Source: Rhytidiadelphus loreus (lineage: Eukaryota > Streptophyta > Bryopsida > Hypnales > Hylocomiaceae). From it: a stretch of DNA of 64,000 nt. The DNA lies in contig OX344761.1 of the NCBI GenBank assembly GCA_947034895.1, positions 75,019,839 to 75,083,838 on the forward strand, in the 5' to 3' direction. Of this stretch, positions 49,501-62,390 are shown in pieces. The notes beneath the pieces are model-generated. The model searched no databases, had not been told where the DNA came from, and saw only the letters and a program-made list of their open reading frames with translations. The position numbers were made by a program, and so were the translations under genes. Position 1 is the stretch's first letter. Every line of letters starts with the position of its first letter.

Positions 49501-51358
49501 ACGTGTACGATGATTTGTTGGGGAATTAGCGTCACTAAGAAAATTAGTGTCACCGAAAAATAGTTTTTGACAGAATTAAATCAATACAGTAATATGTCAC
49601 CTTGCAAGAATTCAAACCTTGGTAAAAATTAGTGTAATATGCACTAATAGGATTAATTAGTTTTGTCGGTGTTCGCATATTCGGGTAGAATAATGATAGA
49701 GATCAACCAAAGTTCTCACTTTTATCATAGAGTATAATTATTATTGAGCTCATCGAAATTTTCATATATTATACCTAATGATCAATGTCAACAAAAAAAA
49801 ATTATAAATATGTTTCAAAATTTTATAGTGTATGTATATATGTGTGTGTGTATCTATATATATTTAATATCCCTATTTTATCGTTTGTCAAATCCTCTCT
49901 TTATATGAAGCATTCAAATATTATGCAAAAAAATACTAACCTTGACTATTGGTACAAGATTCTTTGGGGTGAATGAAAGAGGATTTCAATGTATTAGAAA
50001 ACATGTTTTTTGCATATTGATTTTAAAAGTATTAATTTGGACCAAAGTTCAATTAATAGAGTAGTTCTAAATTTACCTACCCCAAATCATTTTTGTTATT
50101 TTTGAGCAAAAGTAACATAGAATGGTGTATTTTTAAAACAAGGTGGAGTGTTAGAATTGAAATTCCTTATGCAATAGGATCCTGTACCAAATTCATGTGT
50201 CTACTTCCACACCAATTATTAAAACCTACATCAAAAGCTACTCAAGATCATAATGTTCGAAGTAGTACAACAAGTTTTTTCAATAAACTCCAAGAAAAAT
50301 AGTTTAGCTTTGAAGAAACATTCATGTCTCACTTTCACAACTTGAGAAATTTGATATTATGTCAAGAAATAGAATTGAGAATCTCAGTATAAGAAAAAAA
50401 ATCATCTACATTTAAAAAAGAATTATTATGTGTCTAAATGATAGTGAAAACTAAATTGCTAAAAAAACTAAAATAGACTTGAAACATACCAATCCCAACA
50501 ATGGGAATCTTGTAGCAAACCATCTAAGCCCTACGCACCTTCTAAAATTCAAAAATTGAGTTAAAAAATGAACCATAAAAAATATTTTTATTAGATTCTC
50601 TACCTACCTTTAAAACAATATTCTTCAAAAATTTAGCATCAAAAATTAGAATTGAATGAATAAAACATTTTCTTGTATGTATGAATCTATTTTTTTATAA
50701 ATATTTTAATTATTTTTTGGTTGCCCTAAGATATTAAAAAGTTGGAAAAATGATATAAATTTCTAAGTACACATTTATTTCTTTTGCAGATTGACTCATT
50801 GAAAAGCTAAAAGATTTGTAGGAGATTGCCCAAAAATGCAAAAAAAACATTTTGGTTCATTGAATACTTAAGGCAATAGGCAATACACATTAGATAAATG
50901 CATTATGCATAGAAGAAGAGGTTTGACATGTCTATTTTTTTGCACAAAAATGTGGTAAACCTTGGTTTGTTGAATATGTGTTATGCTTCTGTTGGTACTA
51001 AATCACAAGATCCTATATTTAATTACTTCATACATCTTGAAAATAGGATGTAAGTAAATTCTTGTTAATGACATTCCAAGAGAAATTTTAGAATCAATGC
51101 AAATCAATTGCATCATCATTGATGACATTTGTTTTTTATTTTAGAGCCAAAAAACCCATCACTAGAGACATCAACTTTGAATCCTCTTCACTTAAAAAAT
51201 TTCCACTATAGATTTTGAGTTTAAAAAAATAAAATAAAAGAATTGACTTGAAGATCTAGAAAACAATTTTGAAAATAATTTTTTATTTTTATTCTTTAAA
51301 ATATTATTGAATTGTAGCGTATATTACAATATTTTCCAAGATAATGTCCACATTGCCC
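49501..51358. other. AT-rich intergenic DNA
   Basis: No gene was seen. A TATG/TG/TA microsatellite lies at about 49828-49866. The remainder is A/T-rich with stops in all frames. Confidence 0.45.
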
Positions 51359-52200
51359 TTAAACCCTCAAGGACCATTATCCCTTCCAGAGATAAATTGG
51401 ATTTTGGATAGGTACCTATGGTCTCATGATTTTTTGAAAATTGAAAAACTGTCATTATCTTCGTAGGAATATAATTTTTTTTCAATTGGTGCCCAAGAAC
51501 AAAAGTTATGTCCAGATAAACTCAAAACAAGGGAGATCGAGCAACAAAAAAGAATTAAAAATTTTGAATTTTCTTTTTTAAATATTCTTTTTCATTTATT
51601 ATATTTTGTCTAAATGAAAAGTTTTGATTCATTTCATTTGGATAAGTATTGTGAAAGTTATGGACAATCTTGTTTTTCAAGCAATCTAATCATCTTTTTT
51701 AAAAGATAACTTGAAAGATTCATTTCTGAATGCAATCTTTACAATTGAAAGAAAGAAACACTACTAGAAAATTCAGTTTTTTTGTTGATTTAGATGTGTT
51801 GATTTGGACAAAAATCAAGAGTAATCTGTTGACTTGGACAAAAAACTATTTTTGTCCAAATCAACAAAAAAACTGAATTTTCTAGTAGTGAAAGGTCGTA
51901 CATGGTTTGGTTTGCTTGCTAGAACAATCTCACCATTGGAATTAGTGTGTTTCAATTCTATCTTAAAGATATTAATAATTTAGATTTTCCTTCTATCTCG
52001 TACCTACTTCTACTTATCAATTTTTTTAAGAATGAAAATTTGTTTTTTTTCCATACTCTCAACTCAATTCCCCAATATAAAGATTTACACCTCAAAACTC
52101 CGTAGTACAAAAAATTTAAGTTAAGAAGGTTCAAAGTCAAATAATCTAGTCTTGCAATGTGCAAAAAAGCTTGTTTTCTTCACTTTAACCCTTAAGCATT
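51359..52200. mobile_element. Dispersed TTAACCCCTAAAGG family, copy A4 (interrupted)
   Basis: Starts TTAAACCCTCAAGGACC and ends near CTTTAACCCTTAAG. It matches copy A5 at 53464-54793 through 'tctagaacaatctcac'-like, 'acctacttctactt' and 'caattcaattc' blocks. It is split by the CACTA MITE at 51759-51890, which A5 lacks at the equivalent site. Confidence 0.55.
51759..51890. mobile_element. CACTA-type MITE (132 bp) with 3-bp target duplication
   Basis: Ends CACTACTAGAAAATTCAG and its exact inverse, with inner inverted 'ttgtccaaatcaaca'. It is flanked by AAA on both sides, the 3-bp duplication expected of CACTA elements. The interior repeats 'gttgacttggacaaaaa'. No coding capacity. Confidence 0.85.
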
Positions 52201-53463
52201 AGAGGAGATTTGGGGGGTCGGGAGGGCCGTTTCAAGCTTGTTCCCAGCGATGTTCCCCCAACAATCCAAGAATGGCCGTTGCTAAATTATTTTTATTTTT
52301 ATTTTTGAAAAAAAAAATTGAAATTTGAAAATGAAACAAGTTGAAATTATTGTTTTTATTTTTATTTTTAAAAATTTAACATGGCAGTCGCCATGCCATT
52401 TAAGGCAATAGCTACGGATTGCTGCAGGGTTGTTCCTAGCCCAAGGGAACTCACAATTCTCCAAAGGAGTTGAATCCACTCTAATGCGCTCCAATATTCA
52501 ATTTCTTGACAATGAACAAACTCATACTCTTGTTTCTTTCTCATTATTGCTTGGATGAAAGTCATTGTAATTTGTGGAGGTACTTTTTTAAGTTCTTGTC
52601 CTATCCAATGGTTGGATTTGGTGTTAGTAGAGTACATGTTTTTCTAAAATTACAAATGTAGAAGTATGTCAAGTGGTTGATTAAGCCCAAATTGCATTGA
52701 CTTTAGTTCAAAACTAGATTTGCAAAAATGAGGTCATAAATTTAAAGAACCAAAAAATTTCAAAAAATCAACATGTCAAGAGAACCCCATTTGAAATCCA
52801 TTCCAACAAATATTAGTCAAAAAAATGATAATGTTTTGTTTCTAATCGAATTTAGAAGAAATTTTAAAAGTTTCGTTTCAAATGTTATAAGAAAATATCG
52901 GTGATAGCATTGGTGAATCTAACTATATGGGTGGAATCTAAAACTTTCATTTGTATATTAATTCCAAAATATTCTTCCAATTAGTACTTTATAATGATTT
53001 TTCCCAAATCTTCAATTTTGGAGATTGAAGATTTTGGATGCCTAGGGGTTAAACGTAGATATCTTGTATGTAGACATGTACATACTTGAACTTACAGTAA
53101 ACATGCCTATTACCAAGCAAATTAGCTATCTAGATACCTTAGAAAAGCTATTGTCAACTCACTTATTTTTTAAACATTGAGAAGTTTGAGAAAAGCCATT
53201 TGCAAGTAGAATTAAGGCACTCCAACAATAAATGAATTTTCTTTGATTTTTCAAAGTTTGTTCAGACTAACTTCGTAAATTGTGGATGTATAGCCCCATG
53301 CTAAAACTTACACTAATGAGTCCCATCTCAATGTGCATTGTCATGATGCTAAATGATTGTTGAGATTGTAGTATTGGACATATCTCAAAGGTGATGCCAT
53401 TGGGTGGGAGATGGAACTAGGTAGGCTTACCGTATCCATGAAGGGGACAAACAATGTTTGAGG
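52201..53463. other. AT-rich intergenic DNA
   Basis: No gene was seen. A short palindrome, 'aatcttcaattttggagattgaagatt', sits at about 53008-53034. CCTAGGGGTTAA at 53041 may be one end of another degenerate family-A copy. Confidence 0.4.
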
Positions 53464-54793
53464 ATTAATCCCTAAGTCCCATTGTCCCCTCAAGGACAAC
53501 TTGGAATTCGGGTAGATTCCTATGGGCTGAAATTTTACCCTAATTTTTTGAAACTTTTTTTGAAGATAGAAAATTTGATAAGCTTTTTGCAAATATAATA
53601 TTTATTTCAATCGGTGCCCCAAAACAAAAGTTATACCACAAAAGCCTAGAACTGAACTCGGCAGGCATCACAAAAAATATTGCAAAAATTAAAAATAATT
53701 AAAAAAAAAAATTCTCAAAGATTATGTTTTTGTCTACATCTAAAGCTTTGATTCATTCCATTTTGATTAGTGATGTGAAAGTTATCAACAATCTTATTTT
53801 TTGGGCAATCTAAGCATCTTTTTGAAAAAATAACTTATGGGATTCATTTTAGAATGCAATTTTTATATTTTTTCAATTTTTTTTTAAAAGGTTAAGTTTG
53901 CTCACTAGAACAATCTCACTGTTGGAATTATTGTATTTCAATCCCATCTAAGAGCTATTAACAATTTAGTTTTTCTTTCAATCTTGGACCTACTTCTACT
54001 TGACAATTTTTTGAAGTATGAAAATCAGGTTATTATTTTTTTAATTTTTTTTCCTAGACTCCCAATTCAATTCTTCAACAAAATAAATTTTAAATTCAAA
54101 TTCCATAGTGCACATTTTTTCCACAAATAGGGATCAAAGTCATCTAAAATCGCAATTTAGTGTTCAAAAAAACTTGTTTTTCAACTTTGAATCTTGCTTT
54201 GAATGCTCCTATCTCTCAATCTGTACGGTCAAACTTCATGAGATTTTTACCACATAAGATAGAACTACCCATTACCACCTTGATTGACAATCTGACTATA
54301 TTGGAGCCAAATCTAGGAAAGACACATATTTTTTAGAGGTGTGCTTTTGTTTCAAGAGTCAAACCCAAGTGGAATTATAATTTTTCAATAAAAATTGTAA
54401 TTTTTGTGAATTTCTGAAGTGAAATTGCAAAACCACCACTAGACTGGATTCATAAACGTCCTCTTACAACTCAATACCGCTTTGCAATGTATCTAATAGC
54501 ACTTGAAGATCCACCAATCATTAATTGACACGTCATCTTTTAATAGCATTAATAAACTACTCTTGTCAGAATCTGAAGCGAATTTGCATGTTTTTCTGAC
54601 GGAATTGGGACAAAGCTATAGACCACGGAATTGAATTACTGACGGAATTGGGCAGTTCTACCTTAATCTCAAACAAGTAAAGTTCAAGATCCTTAAAAAA
54701 AAAAATTGTTTTTTTGGACAAATGCAGTAGAAATGGCAGTTTTGAGTGGTTTTTGATAGAAAAAATGGCCTTGGGACTTTAGGGGCTATTGTT
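53464..54793. mobile_element. Dispersed TTAACCCCTAAAGG family, copy A5 (longest)
   Basis: Begins near ATTAATCCCTAAGTCCC and ends GGGACTTTAGGGGCTATTG, degenerate inverted ends. It carries the same internal blocks as A2-A4. At about 1.3 kb it is the longest copy seen. No transposase-like frame is present. Confidence 0.55.
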
Positions 54794-55719
54794 TAAAGCT
54801 TCTTTTCATTTTTTTCAAAATTTGGGGATTTGACTATACATTGAAGTACAATATGTATCCCTAGTACTATAAGAGTAGAATAGGGTTGACATCTCTCTAC
54901 TAAATATTTGTCTTTTTTCCCAAAAATAAGTTTTGGCAAATGCTAAAAATAGATTTTTTGCAATATTCCATACCAAATTTGGATATCTATTTATGATTAC
55001 TTTCTGCTAAACCTACCCTACAACTACAATATTTGAATGATGGTTATAGTTGGTCAAGATTTTTAATGTCTACATTTTGTAAGATATTAATTTAACATAT
55101 TTCAAATATTATCCTCCTTTAAATTTTAAATTACAAACTTCTTTATTTATTAGCTATAAAATTTCTTCAAAAATTTCATTTTCTTCGACTCTTCCCTATG
55201 TGAAAAATTGCTGAAAGCAATTGTGAAAGCCCTCTCAAAGTAAAAGGTAGGGTGCTCAAAAAGTGACCACTATAATAGAGGTACATTTTGCTTTCTCCAA
55301 TGTACTAATAGTATATAATACAAGATGGTTTTGCTTTTAGTGATCACTATGTTCCAACTTCAAAAATTGTAACTAATTCCATGAAGGTCCAAAAAATATG
55401 AAATGATTTGAGTTAAATGTCAATTTCATTTTTCTTCCTAAAAAAATTTATTGAAAATTGTACCAAGGAGTTTAGCTTTCCCCAAATGCAATCATCTCTT
55501 TAAAGACTGCTTTAAGAGCAACCTTCCCTACGCTAGGATCATATTCTTTAACAAATAATTCAAAATACAATTAAATATGGCATCAAATGAAATTTTCAAA
55601 AATTATAATGTGGCATAATTGAATAGTGTAGAAAATAGTAATGAGAATAATCTTAATTCCAAATAAGAACCGAAGTTGAAGCCATGTGTACCAGAAAAGC
55701 AACCAAAATCAATTAAGCA
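54794..55719. other. AT-rich intergenic DNA
   Basis: No gene and no clear repeat boundary were seen. Confidence 0.4.
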
Positions 55720-56261
55720 AGTAAGGTAAACCTACCTATGACAGGCAAATCACCTAATGCAGACATCTAGAAACACCTCCATTAGAGTCTTACATCAACC
55801 CATTTTAGATTTTAGCTAATAAATGACATAAGGGTGGTTAGTGGCCAAAATCAAGGCCTTGGGAGATGATCATAGAGTTATTAGAGACTGTCATAGGAAC
55901 CTTACACCTTTTTAGTGTAAACTTGTCAAACAAAGTTCTTTTTTTTATTTCTTCAATATGATGGCCATGTTAGGAGATCTTGTATCCATGATTGAAAATG
56001 TTATGACTGATTTAGGTGGTAAGATGGCCATTATGGAAACACTTTTGACTGATTTGGGGTAGTCTACAGACTCTTTTGAGCTATTTGGGCAGCACACTTC
56101 CAAAATTTATAAGAAATTCATACTTTGACTAAAAAATACAATTCCAGTTGATGTCATCATTCCTCACATTTGTCTTTGTGTGGAAAAAAATCTGAATTTT
56201 TTTGCAAATTGCAACACATCAGACCATCCATTCTGCCTGTCATAGGCAAGTTTACCTTACT
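55720..56261. mobile_element. Two-copy inverted-end element family D, copy D1
   Basis: 28-bp inverted ends beginning AGTAAGGTAAACCTACCTAT (55720-55747) and its inverse at 56234-56261, with only two or so mismatches. A second diverged copy is at 15731-16251. The interior has a 34-codon frame with a heptad-like pattern (MLGDLVSMIENVMTDLGGKM), too short to call a gene. No clear target duplication. Confidence 0.7.
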
Positions 56262-57864
56262 GATAAAGTTGTTGAGTACTGCTAAAGGTTGCTAAATATT
56301 TCTAACTTCGAGAAATTCTAAATCGAGTTAAGGAATGGAAATTGAACCAAAAAAGAAACGGTTTCATATGGGACCTAACAAATCTGACCCCAACATCTGT
56401 ACGGTACCTGAATGAGGTGCAAGGAGGATGATAACTTAACATTCCTTTTCCATGTTGGATTTTGGGGAAATTGAACGCAGGAACAAGCTCCAGATTGGTA
56501 AAGAGGTCAAACTTTGTTGACCACAGCCTCTTTCTGTTCTTTGTTGACCTGCCCACGTTTTGACAAACATGCTGCCTGGTTCTTGGAATGCCAAGTTTGA
56601 CATGAGAAAAGCGACTCAATTGGCAACAGAGAAAAGTGAAATTCGGTAAAGGTCAGAACTCTAATATCAGTTTTGAAAGATTTGAAAAAATTCTGCAGCC
56701 TAGAAAATGGCAAATTCTAAAAGTCCTGATCATTTTATTGTAAACATCCAAAATCTCTTGTTCATATCACATTTTTATATTCTATAACATATCTTTATGA
56801 GTTCAATTATTGACATGTTTAATCTTAAATACATGCAATGTTCATTGAGTATATCGACACATATACTTATTCTTCATTTCCTAACCACTGGATTTCAACT
56901 TCTTGTAATTTCTTCTTGTATAGTTATAACATTATATTTTGTTTGTTTTGTTGAATACTCACATTTAATTGACAATAATTATTGATTATTTCAATTGATT
57001 TTGTCATTTGATTTAATTTAGCTTCTTTTTCTAAAATTACATTATAAATTGTGGAGGGTTTGAACTTTCTACTATTTGATTCAAAAAAGGAGCCGATCCC
57101 TTCTTCTTTGCCCCCCTTAGAAGAAAAAATTTCTTCATCCATACCTTAAGTCAAGTTGCTTGTTTGTTTTCTTTGTGACGTTGAGATCTCTTGAACCGTG
57201 CATCCCCCAATCACATTTTTGGTCAAGCCGGAAAGCTCTCTACAAGGAAGGGTACACATGCTATGTTTGGACCCACAGTCTGAAATTTATTGAATTTCAA
57301 AGTAAATTTTTCATGAATTAAAAAAATAGAATATTTAAAAAAACATTATTTTGGTTGTGGCAACAGGAGAGGACACATTAGTTTCGTATGAAGGAACTAT
57401 CAAACCATAAGAGGGAGGAATATTTAGAAATCTCGAGGTAAGCTTAATTAGAATGAAGACCTTCACTCAACTTGTCATCCGCGTGGGAGGAACTGGAGTG
57501 GACCCTGACTCCAAAAGTTGGGAGGAGACACATGGCATCAGTGTCGTCGTCGTCCGAGCCAGACAGGCAGGGACGGACGGATGGACGGACAGATGGACGG
57601 ACGGAAGGAGACATACGTTAAGCCTACGTCCCTGAGAAAGATGCCCTTAACGGAGCACCCTCTCTCGTCGTCGTCGTCTTCCGCAGTTCCGTCCGTCCGT
57701 TCGCTGGCCCTGCTCATTCCAATCGCTGCCTGTCTGTCTGCTTCTTCCCTGCCTGGCCTTGGCCTGGTTGTTCTAAACAAAACTTTGGCGCTGCTCCCTT
57801 GTCGCGCATCTCCGCAGGCTCGTTTTCGTGCGCCTCGTCCTCGGTCCATCTCTTCTCCGCCACC
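56262..57864. other. Intergenic region, minisatellite near PDHB promoter
   Basis: AT-rich to about 57450, then GC-richer, fitting the PDHB promoter/5' UTR. A GGACGGAC/GATGGACG minisatellite lies at about 57569-57612. A 105-codon minus-strand frame at 56302-56619 has no recognisable domain. Confidence 0.4.
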
Positions 57865-60800
57865 ATGTTGGGCACGTTGGGGAAGAACAGTTCGTTGCTC
57901 GCCTCGCTCGTGGTCCGTCCTCCCTCCCTTTGGCTTTTCTTCGACTTAGGCCTTGTGCGCCTGGGTTAGGTTGGACTACCATGTCCGATTCCGTGTCTTC
58001 GCTTGCCTAGGGATCCACCAATCTGCGATCGACGGGCGCTTATCGCGCGGGATCTTGGCTCGTGTGCTGCACGAGCCGAGGGTTTGGCGGATTCGTTGGT
58101 GAAATGATGTGGCCGTGGATGTGTGTGGTGTGCAGAGAGGAGGGAATGGCGGAGAAAAGGCTTCCGCGGCAGCGCTCTGGGCGGTCTCCAAGAGGTGGAT
58201 GTCGTCGGAGAATTCGGTAGGGAGTCTGACCGGGATCTTGGACTCCATTTAGGATTGTCTTAAGAATGGAGTGGGGTACAGAGACTGTTTTTTGGGCATT
58301 TCTGACGAATCGTCGCCTTTGACAATAGCACCTGTATGCTTTTCTGCCTTAGTAGACGGATGTTGCCACTAGTGTCAACATACCATCTCCTGAATGTCAT
58401 ATTATTCACGCCGACTTTTCAATTCCTTCAAACCGTTGAAGAGGCAAAAAGTATTTTTTCGCTTCGTTTGCTGATAGCGTGGGAAGATTTCAACACTTTT
58501 TAGGGAATTGGTGATCGATTGTTAGGGAGGATGAGAGATTGGTGGTTTGCTTGGATCTCAAACGCCAATGACACAATCTCATAGACGGGGAATGATATTC
58601 ATATGCTGAATTCGCGTGGATGCTCATCGTTGGGTTTAATTACCGGAGAATGAGATGAGGAATTGCTAGCTTGTCAACCTCCATCTCAGACTTTGGATTG
58701 GAGGGATCGGAGCGAAATATACTGCGGATGCCATATTGTGGAATCTTATGGAGCACCTTTCGACTACGTAGCCTGCGTGTTTTCATTGACGTTGACATTA
58801 TTCATTTGTTCCCAGATTACGGTTCGAGATGCTCTGAATTCCGCCATCGACGAGGAGATGTCAGCCGACTCTAAAGTCTTTGTTATGGGCGAGGAGGTAA
58901 GCTTAATTTATCGTCATATTGCTCACATTGTCGCATCTTGTTCCTGGTGGTCACTTCACTGCATCATCTCTCCATTACCTACACTTTGGGAACTTGAATG
59001 TGGGTTGACTTAAGTAGAGCTACAATGAAGGGAAGAAGGGTGTGTGGATCCTGACCCTGAATTTAGCAGAGGCCCATATTTCCTCGCTTTATGTTACAAT
59101 TACCTTGCGATTGCTCGTGACTGCATTGCTGAAATTGGGTTCAGTTTGGGATGCAATTTTTTTCTCATCAAGTATTCTCTGCTCTTCATTATCTTCGAAT
59201 TTACGTGCCTTCTCTTATTGTTTCCTTCTATTTCCTGCAGGTTGGAGAATATCAAGGTGCTTACAAGGTACAATTGTGGATTTTTGTTTGTAATTATTCA
59301 TTCTTGTGGCATTTAGCCATCTACAAGTAACATATGCGTACTTTTGTATTATGCATGACATAGATTGGTTTTAAGCAGGTTATACGTTACGATTGACACC
59401 TTAATTGGGACTTTTGGCAGGTCACCAAGGGTCTCTTGCAGAAGTTTGGACCAGACCGTGTATTGGATACCCCTATCACGGAAGTAAGTATCCCTTAAAC
59501 CCTATAGGACCGGGATACCCTTCGGGCAGAAATTGTCCAGAACTGCCATTTTCTAGTGCATTAATTAAAAATTCAGATTGTCCTACAAATTTGTAATATA
59601 CTACCGTGGGATTTGTGGAATAAGTACCGGAAAATTTTTAGGCCAATTGTCATTTAGGGGTCAAGTATGCATACATCTTCTCCTGTCTGTCTATTAATCA
59701 TTTATTATTTAAAAATTTTCATTAGTTCCTTTGTTTCTGTCTATTACTTGGTTTGATGTACTTTGCTTAGTTTGATCAAGGGTCTGGTTGTTCTAGTTTT
59801 GATTCTGGGTATGTTTTGATATGCTTACAGGCAGGATTCACGGGTCTTGGCGTTGGAGCAGCAATGTACGGACTCAAGCCGATCGTGGAATTTATGACCT
59901 TTAACTTCGCTATGCAGGTTAGCTACAATTTTCATATTTTTGATGGGAACGTCTAAGGCGGGATCAGAGCTGTGAAAATGATTCACTGAGCAGTGAGATG
60001 CTCAATAGATTCTTCTCAGCTTTTTGCCATACATGTGTACATGGATGTGATTTGTTAATACTTGACCTGGTATCATTTTAGCGTTTGAAATTAAAAATGC
60101 TTATACTGAATATTTTTTCCGACAGGCCATTGACCACCTAATCAATTCAGCTGCAAAGACAAACTATATGTCTGGTGGCACAATCAATGTTCCTATCGTT
60201 TTCAGAGGCCCTAATGGAGCTGCTGCTGGTGTTGCCGCACAACACTCTCAGGTGATTTTCATGTTACTTTTTTTAGTATGGCTCTCACCTACTTGGAGTT
60301 TTAGTAATGTTGAAGTTTGGTTGATCTCTTTCATCCCTGATTTGCTTGCAACTGATTGTTGGAGAATCTGGTGTAACTTTCTGCCTCCCGTGACTCCATG
60401 CTCTGCTTTGTTCTGAATATTTTCTGTTCAATTTGGCAGTGCTTTGCTGCATGGTATGGTCAAGTTCCAGGGCTTAAGGTGTTGACTCCTTATGATGCTG
60501 AAGATGCCCGCGGACTCATGAAGTCTGCCATTCGGGACCCAGATCCAGTTGTTTTTTTGGAGAACGAACTATTGTACGTGTGCCACCTCTCAGATGATCG
60601 ATAGTCTTTTCCAGTCCCTCCAATTCCGGCGTTGGTCTTTTTCTGATGTAATTGGTTATTTTCAGTAGCATGTTGTTGACATTGGTGGTAGCAGTTGCGT
60701 ACTCGAAGTCATTTCTACAGTTTCTCATGCCAAATATTGTAATGTTCATTGAGACCCTTCATTGTTGCTTGGATTTTGAAGGTACGGAGAATCCTTTCCA

Positions 60801-62390
60801 GTCTCAAAGGAGGTGCTTGATCCCAGTTTCACTCTCCCAATTGGAAAGGCAAAGGTAAGCCCGGATTCTGGTTGAACAAGAGCATCATGTTATATGACAC
60901 GTCAACATGATATTTATTATTTTTTCTTCCTTAGATTGTCAAGTTTAACGGTCGAACATAGCTGTGTCTATGCAGTTTGAAGTGATATGGCTTGAACTTA
61001 ATTTGCTGAATTTTCTCAGTTTGTAATTATGACGTGCTAAGGGCCTTTGGAGGGCGTCTGAGAAGATATTTGTATTTCAACAGTTTGTTCTTGTCCTGCC
61101 TTGCAGATCATGAAAGAAGGGAATGATCTTACTATCGTGACATTCTCGAAGATGGTGGGCTTTGCCTTGAAGGTGCGTCCTTGATAGTCGTGGTTCAAAT
61201 GTAGCAATAGTCGGCAAGATTTTTTAATTGTTCTAATTAAAAAATTTAAACGTTCTGGTGCATTAACAATCTAATGCATTCACGGAATTATCTTTATTTG
61301 GAAATGTTGTTTCCAATCTCTTTCTTGTAGAATGTTGATCGTATACATTTACCATATATTTTGGCTTCGTGCAGGCTGCGGATGAACTTGCGAAGGAAGG
61401 CATCAGCGTGGAGGTTAGTGTTCGTTCGGAACTGATAAGTAATTGAAATAATTGTAGGAAGTAATTGTTAAAACTTTGTGTACGATTGTTATATCCTGGA
61501 TTTCTGATTGTCTTCATAATGTAATTTCTACAGGTGATCAACTTGAGGTCGATTCGACCCCTTGATAGGGAGACAATCAATGCGTCGGTTCGCAAAACTT
61601 CAAGGTTGTTGACACTTGAGGAGGGCTGGCCCCAGCATGGAGTTGGTGCTGAGATCTGGTATGGTTTGCAGCAGCCTTACCTGGACTTTTCTTATTTTTT
61701 ATCTTAATTGTTATACTTTTAGGGTAATGGTCGATCTGGTGTTTCTTTTGAATCTTGATATATGTTCAACTCAGACCCAAACAATGGGTTATTGGGAGTG
61801 TTTGCGTCCAGTGATTTGTTCCCCACAGACTCGTCGTTGTCATTTCCACCGCTATGTTTACGGTGTGAGGTTTCTTTACACTTTGCAATTTATGACACTG
61901 TTGATTGTTTCATTATGGTACAGCGCAAGCGTTGTTGAGGAGAGTTTTTACTACTTGGACGCCCCAGTCGAGCGGATTTGTGGTGCTGATGTGCCCATGC
62001 CCTACGCAGCCAACTTGGAGCGGCTTGCAGTGCCTCAGGTATGCATTTAAAGTTCCTTGATCTGTGAAGTAGGATGACAATGTGTGGGCAGAAGTGAAAT
62101 CTAGTTCTAATTTATGTGCTTATTCTCTTCAAGAAAGTGCATTTTAACTTGTAATAGTAAGTTCTTATTGCAAATATCTGGAACATTGCATATGTTTCGT
62201 GCATGATTATTCTATATGTCGTTAGTTTACAGTGCTAAATGGATCTACACGGATATAATTTCTTTTTCCCTCTGTATGGATGTTGTTTTTAAGTCATTCT
62301 CTTGGTATATTCCTGCAGATTGACGATGTCATTCGGGCTGCTCGACGAGCATGTTTTCGGAAGGAAGACAAGAAACAAGCAACAGCTTAG
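57865..62390 (+). CDS. PDHB: Pyruvate dehydrogenase E1 component subunit beta, mitochondrial
   Basis: Beta subunit of the thiamine-diphosphate E1 heterotetramer that decarboxylates pyruvate for acetyl-CoA synthesis in mitochondria. Exons: 57865-(57909 or about 57951), 58136-58216, 58816-58896, 59241-59267 (27-nt microexon VGEYQGAYK), 59421-59483, 59831-59917, 60126-60251, 60440-60573, 60782-60854, 61107-61172, 61375-61413, 61534-61658, 61924-62038, 62319-62390. They join in phase to about 378-392 residues, as usual. Exon 2 codes the end of a mitochondrial presequence ([12 protein letters not shown]) just before [15 protein letters not shown]. Landmarks: [118 protein letters not shown]. The mitochondrial rather than plastid form is favoured by the presequence and overall similarity. 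The start has a good context (CACCATG). The exon 1 donor is uncertain. Confidence 0.93.
59495..59664. mobile_element. Miniature copy (A6) of the TTAACCCCTAAAGG family inside a PDHB intron
   Basis: Starts TTAAACCCTATAGGACCGG and ends TTGTCATTTAGGGGTCAA. 170 bp, lying in the intron that begins at the donor 59484. The words 'aactgccattttctagtgca' resemble 'attgccatttct' near the left end of copy A2. Confidence 0.6.

Noticed and set aside
56302..56619. 105-codon minus-strand open frame
   Set aside because: No family resemblance. The adjacent sequence is repeat-derived, so a chance frame or remote retroelement remnant is as likely.
57518..57949. 143-codon plus-strand frame before PDHB
   Set aside because: Consists largely of the GGAC minisatellite and promoter sequence and overlaps PDHB exon 1 in another frame.
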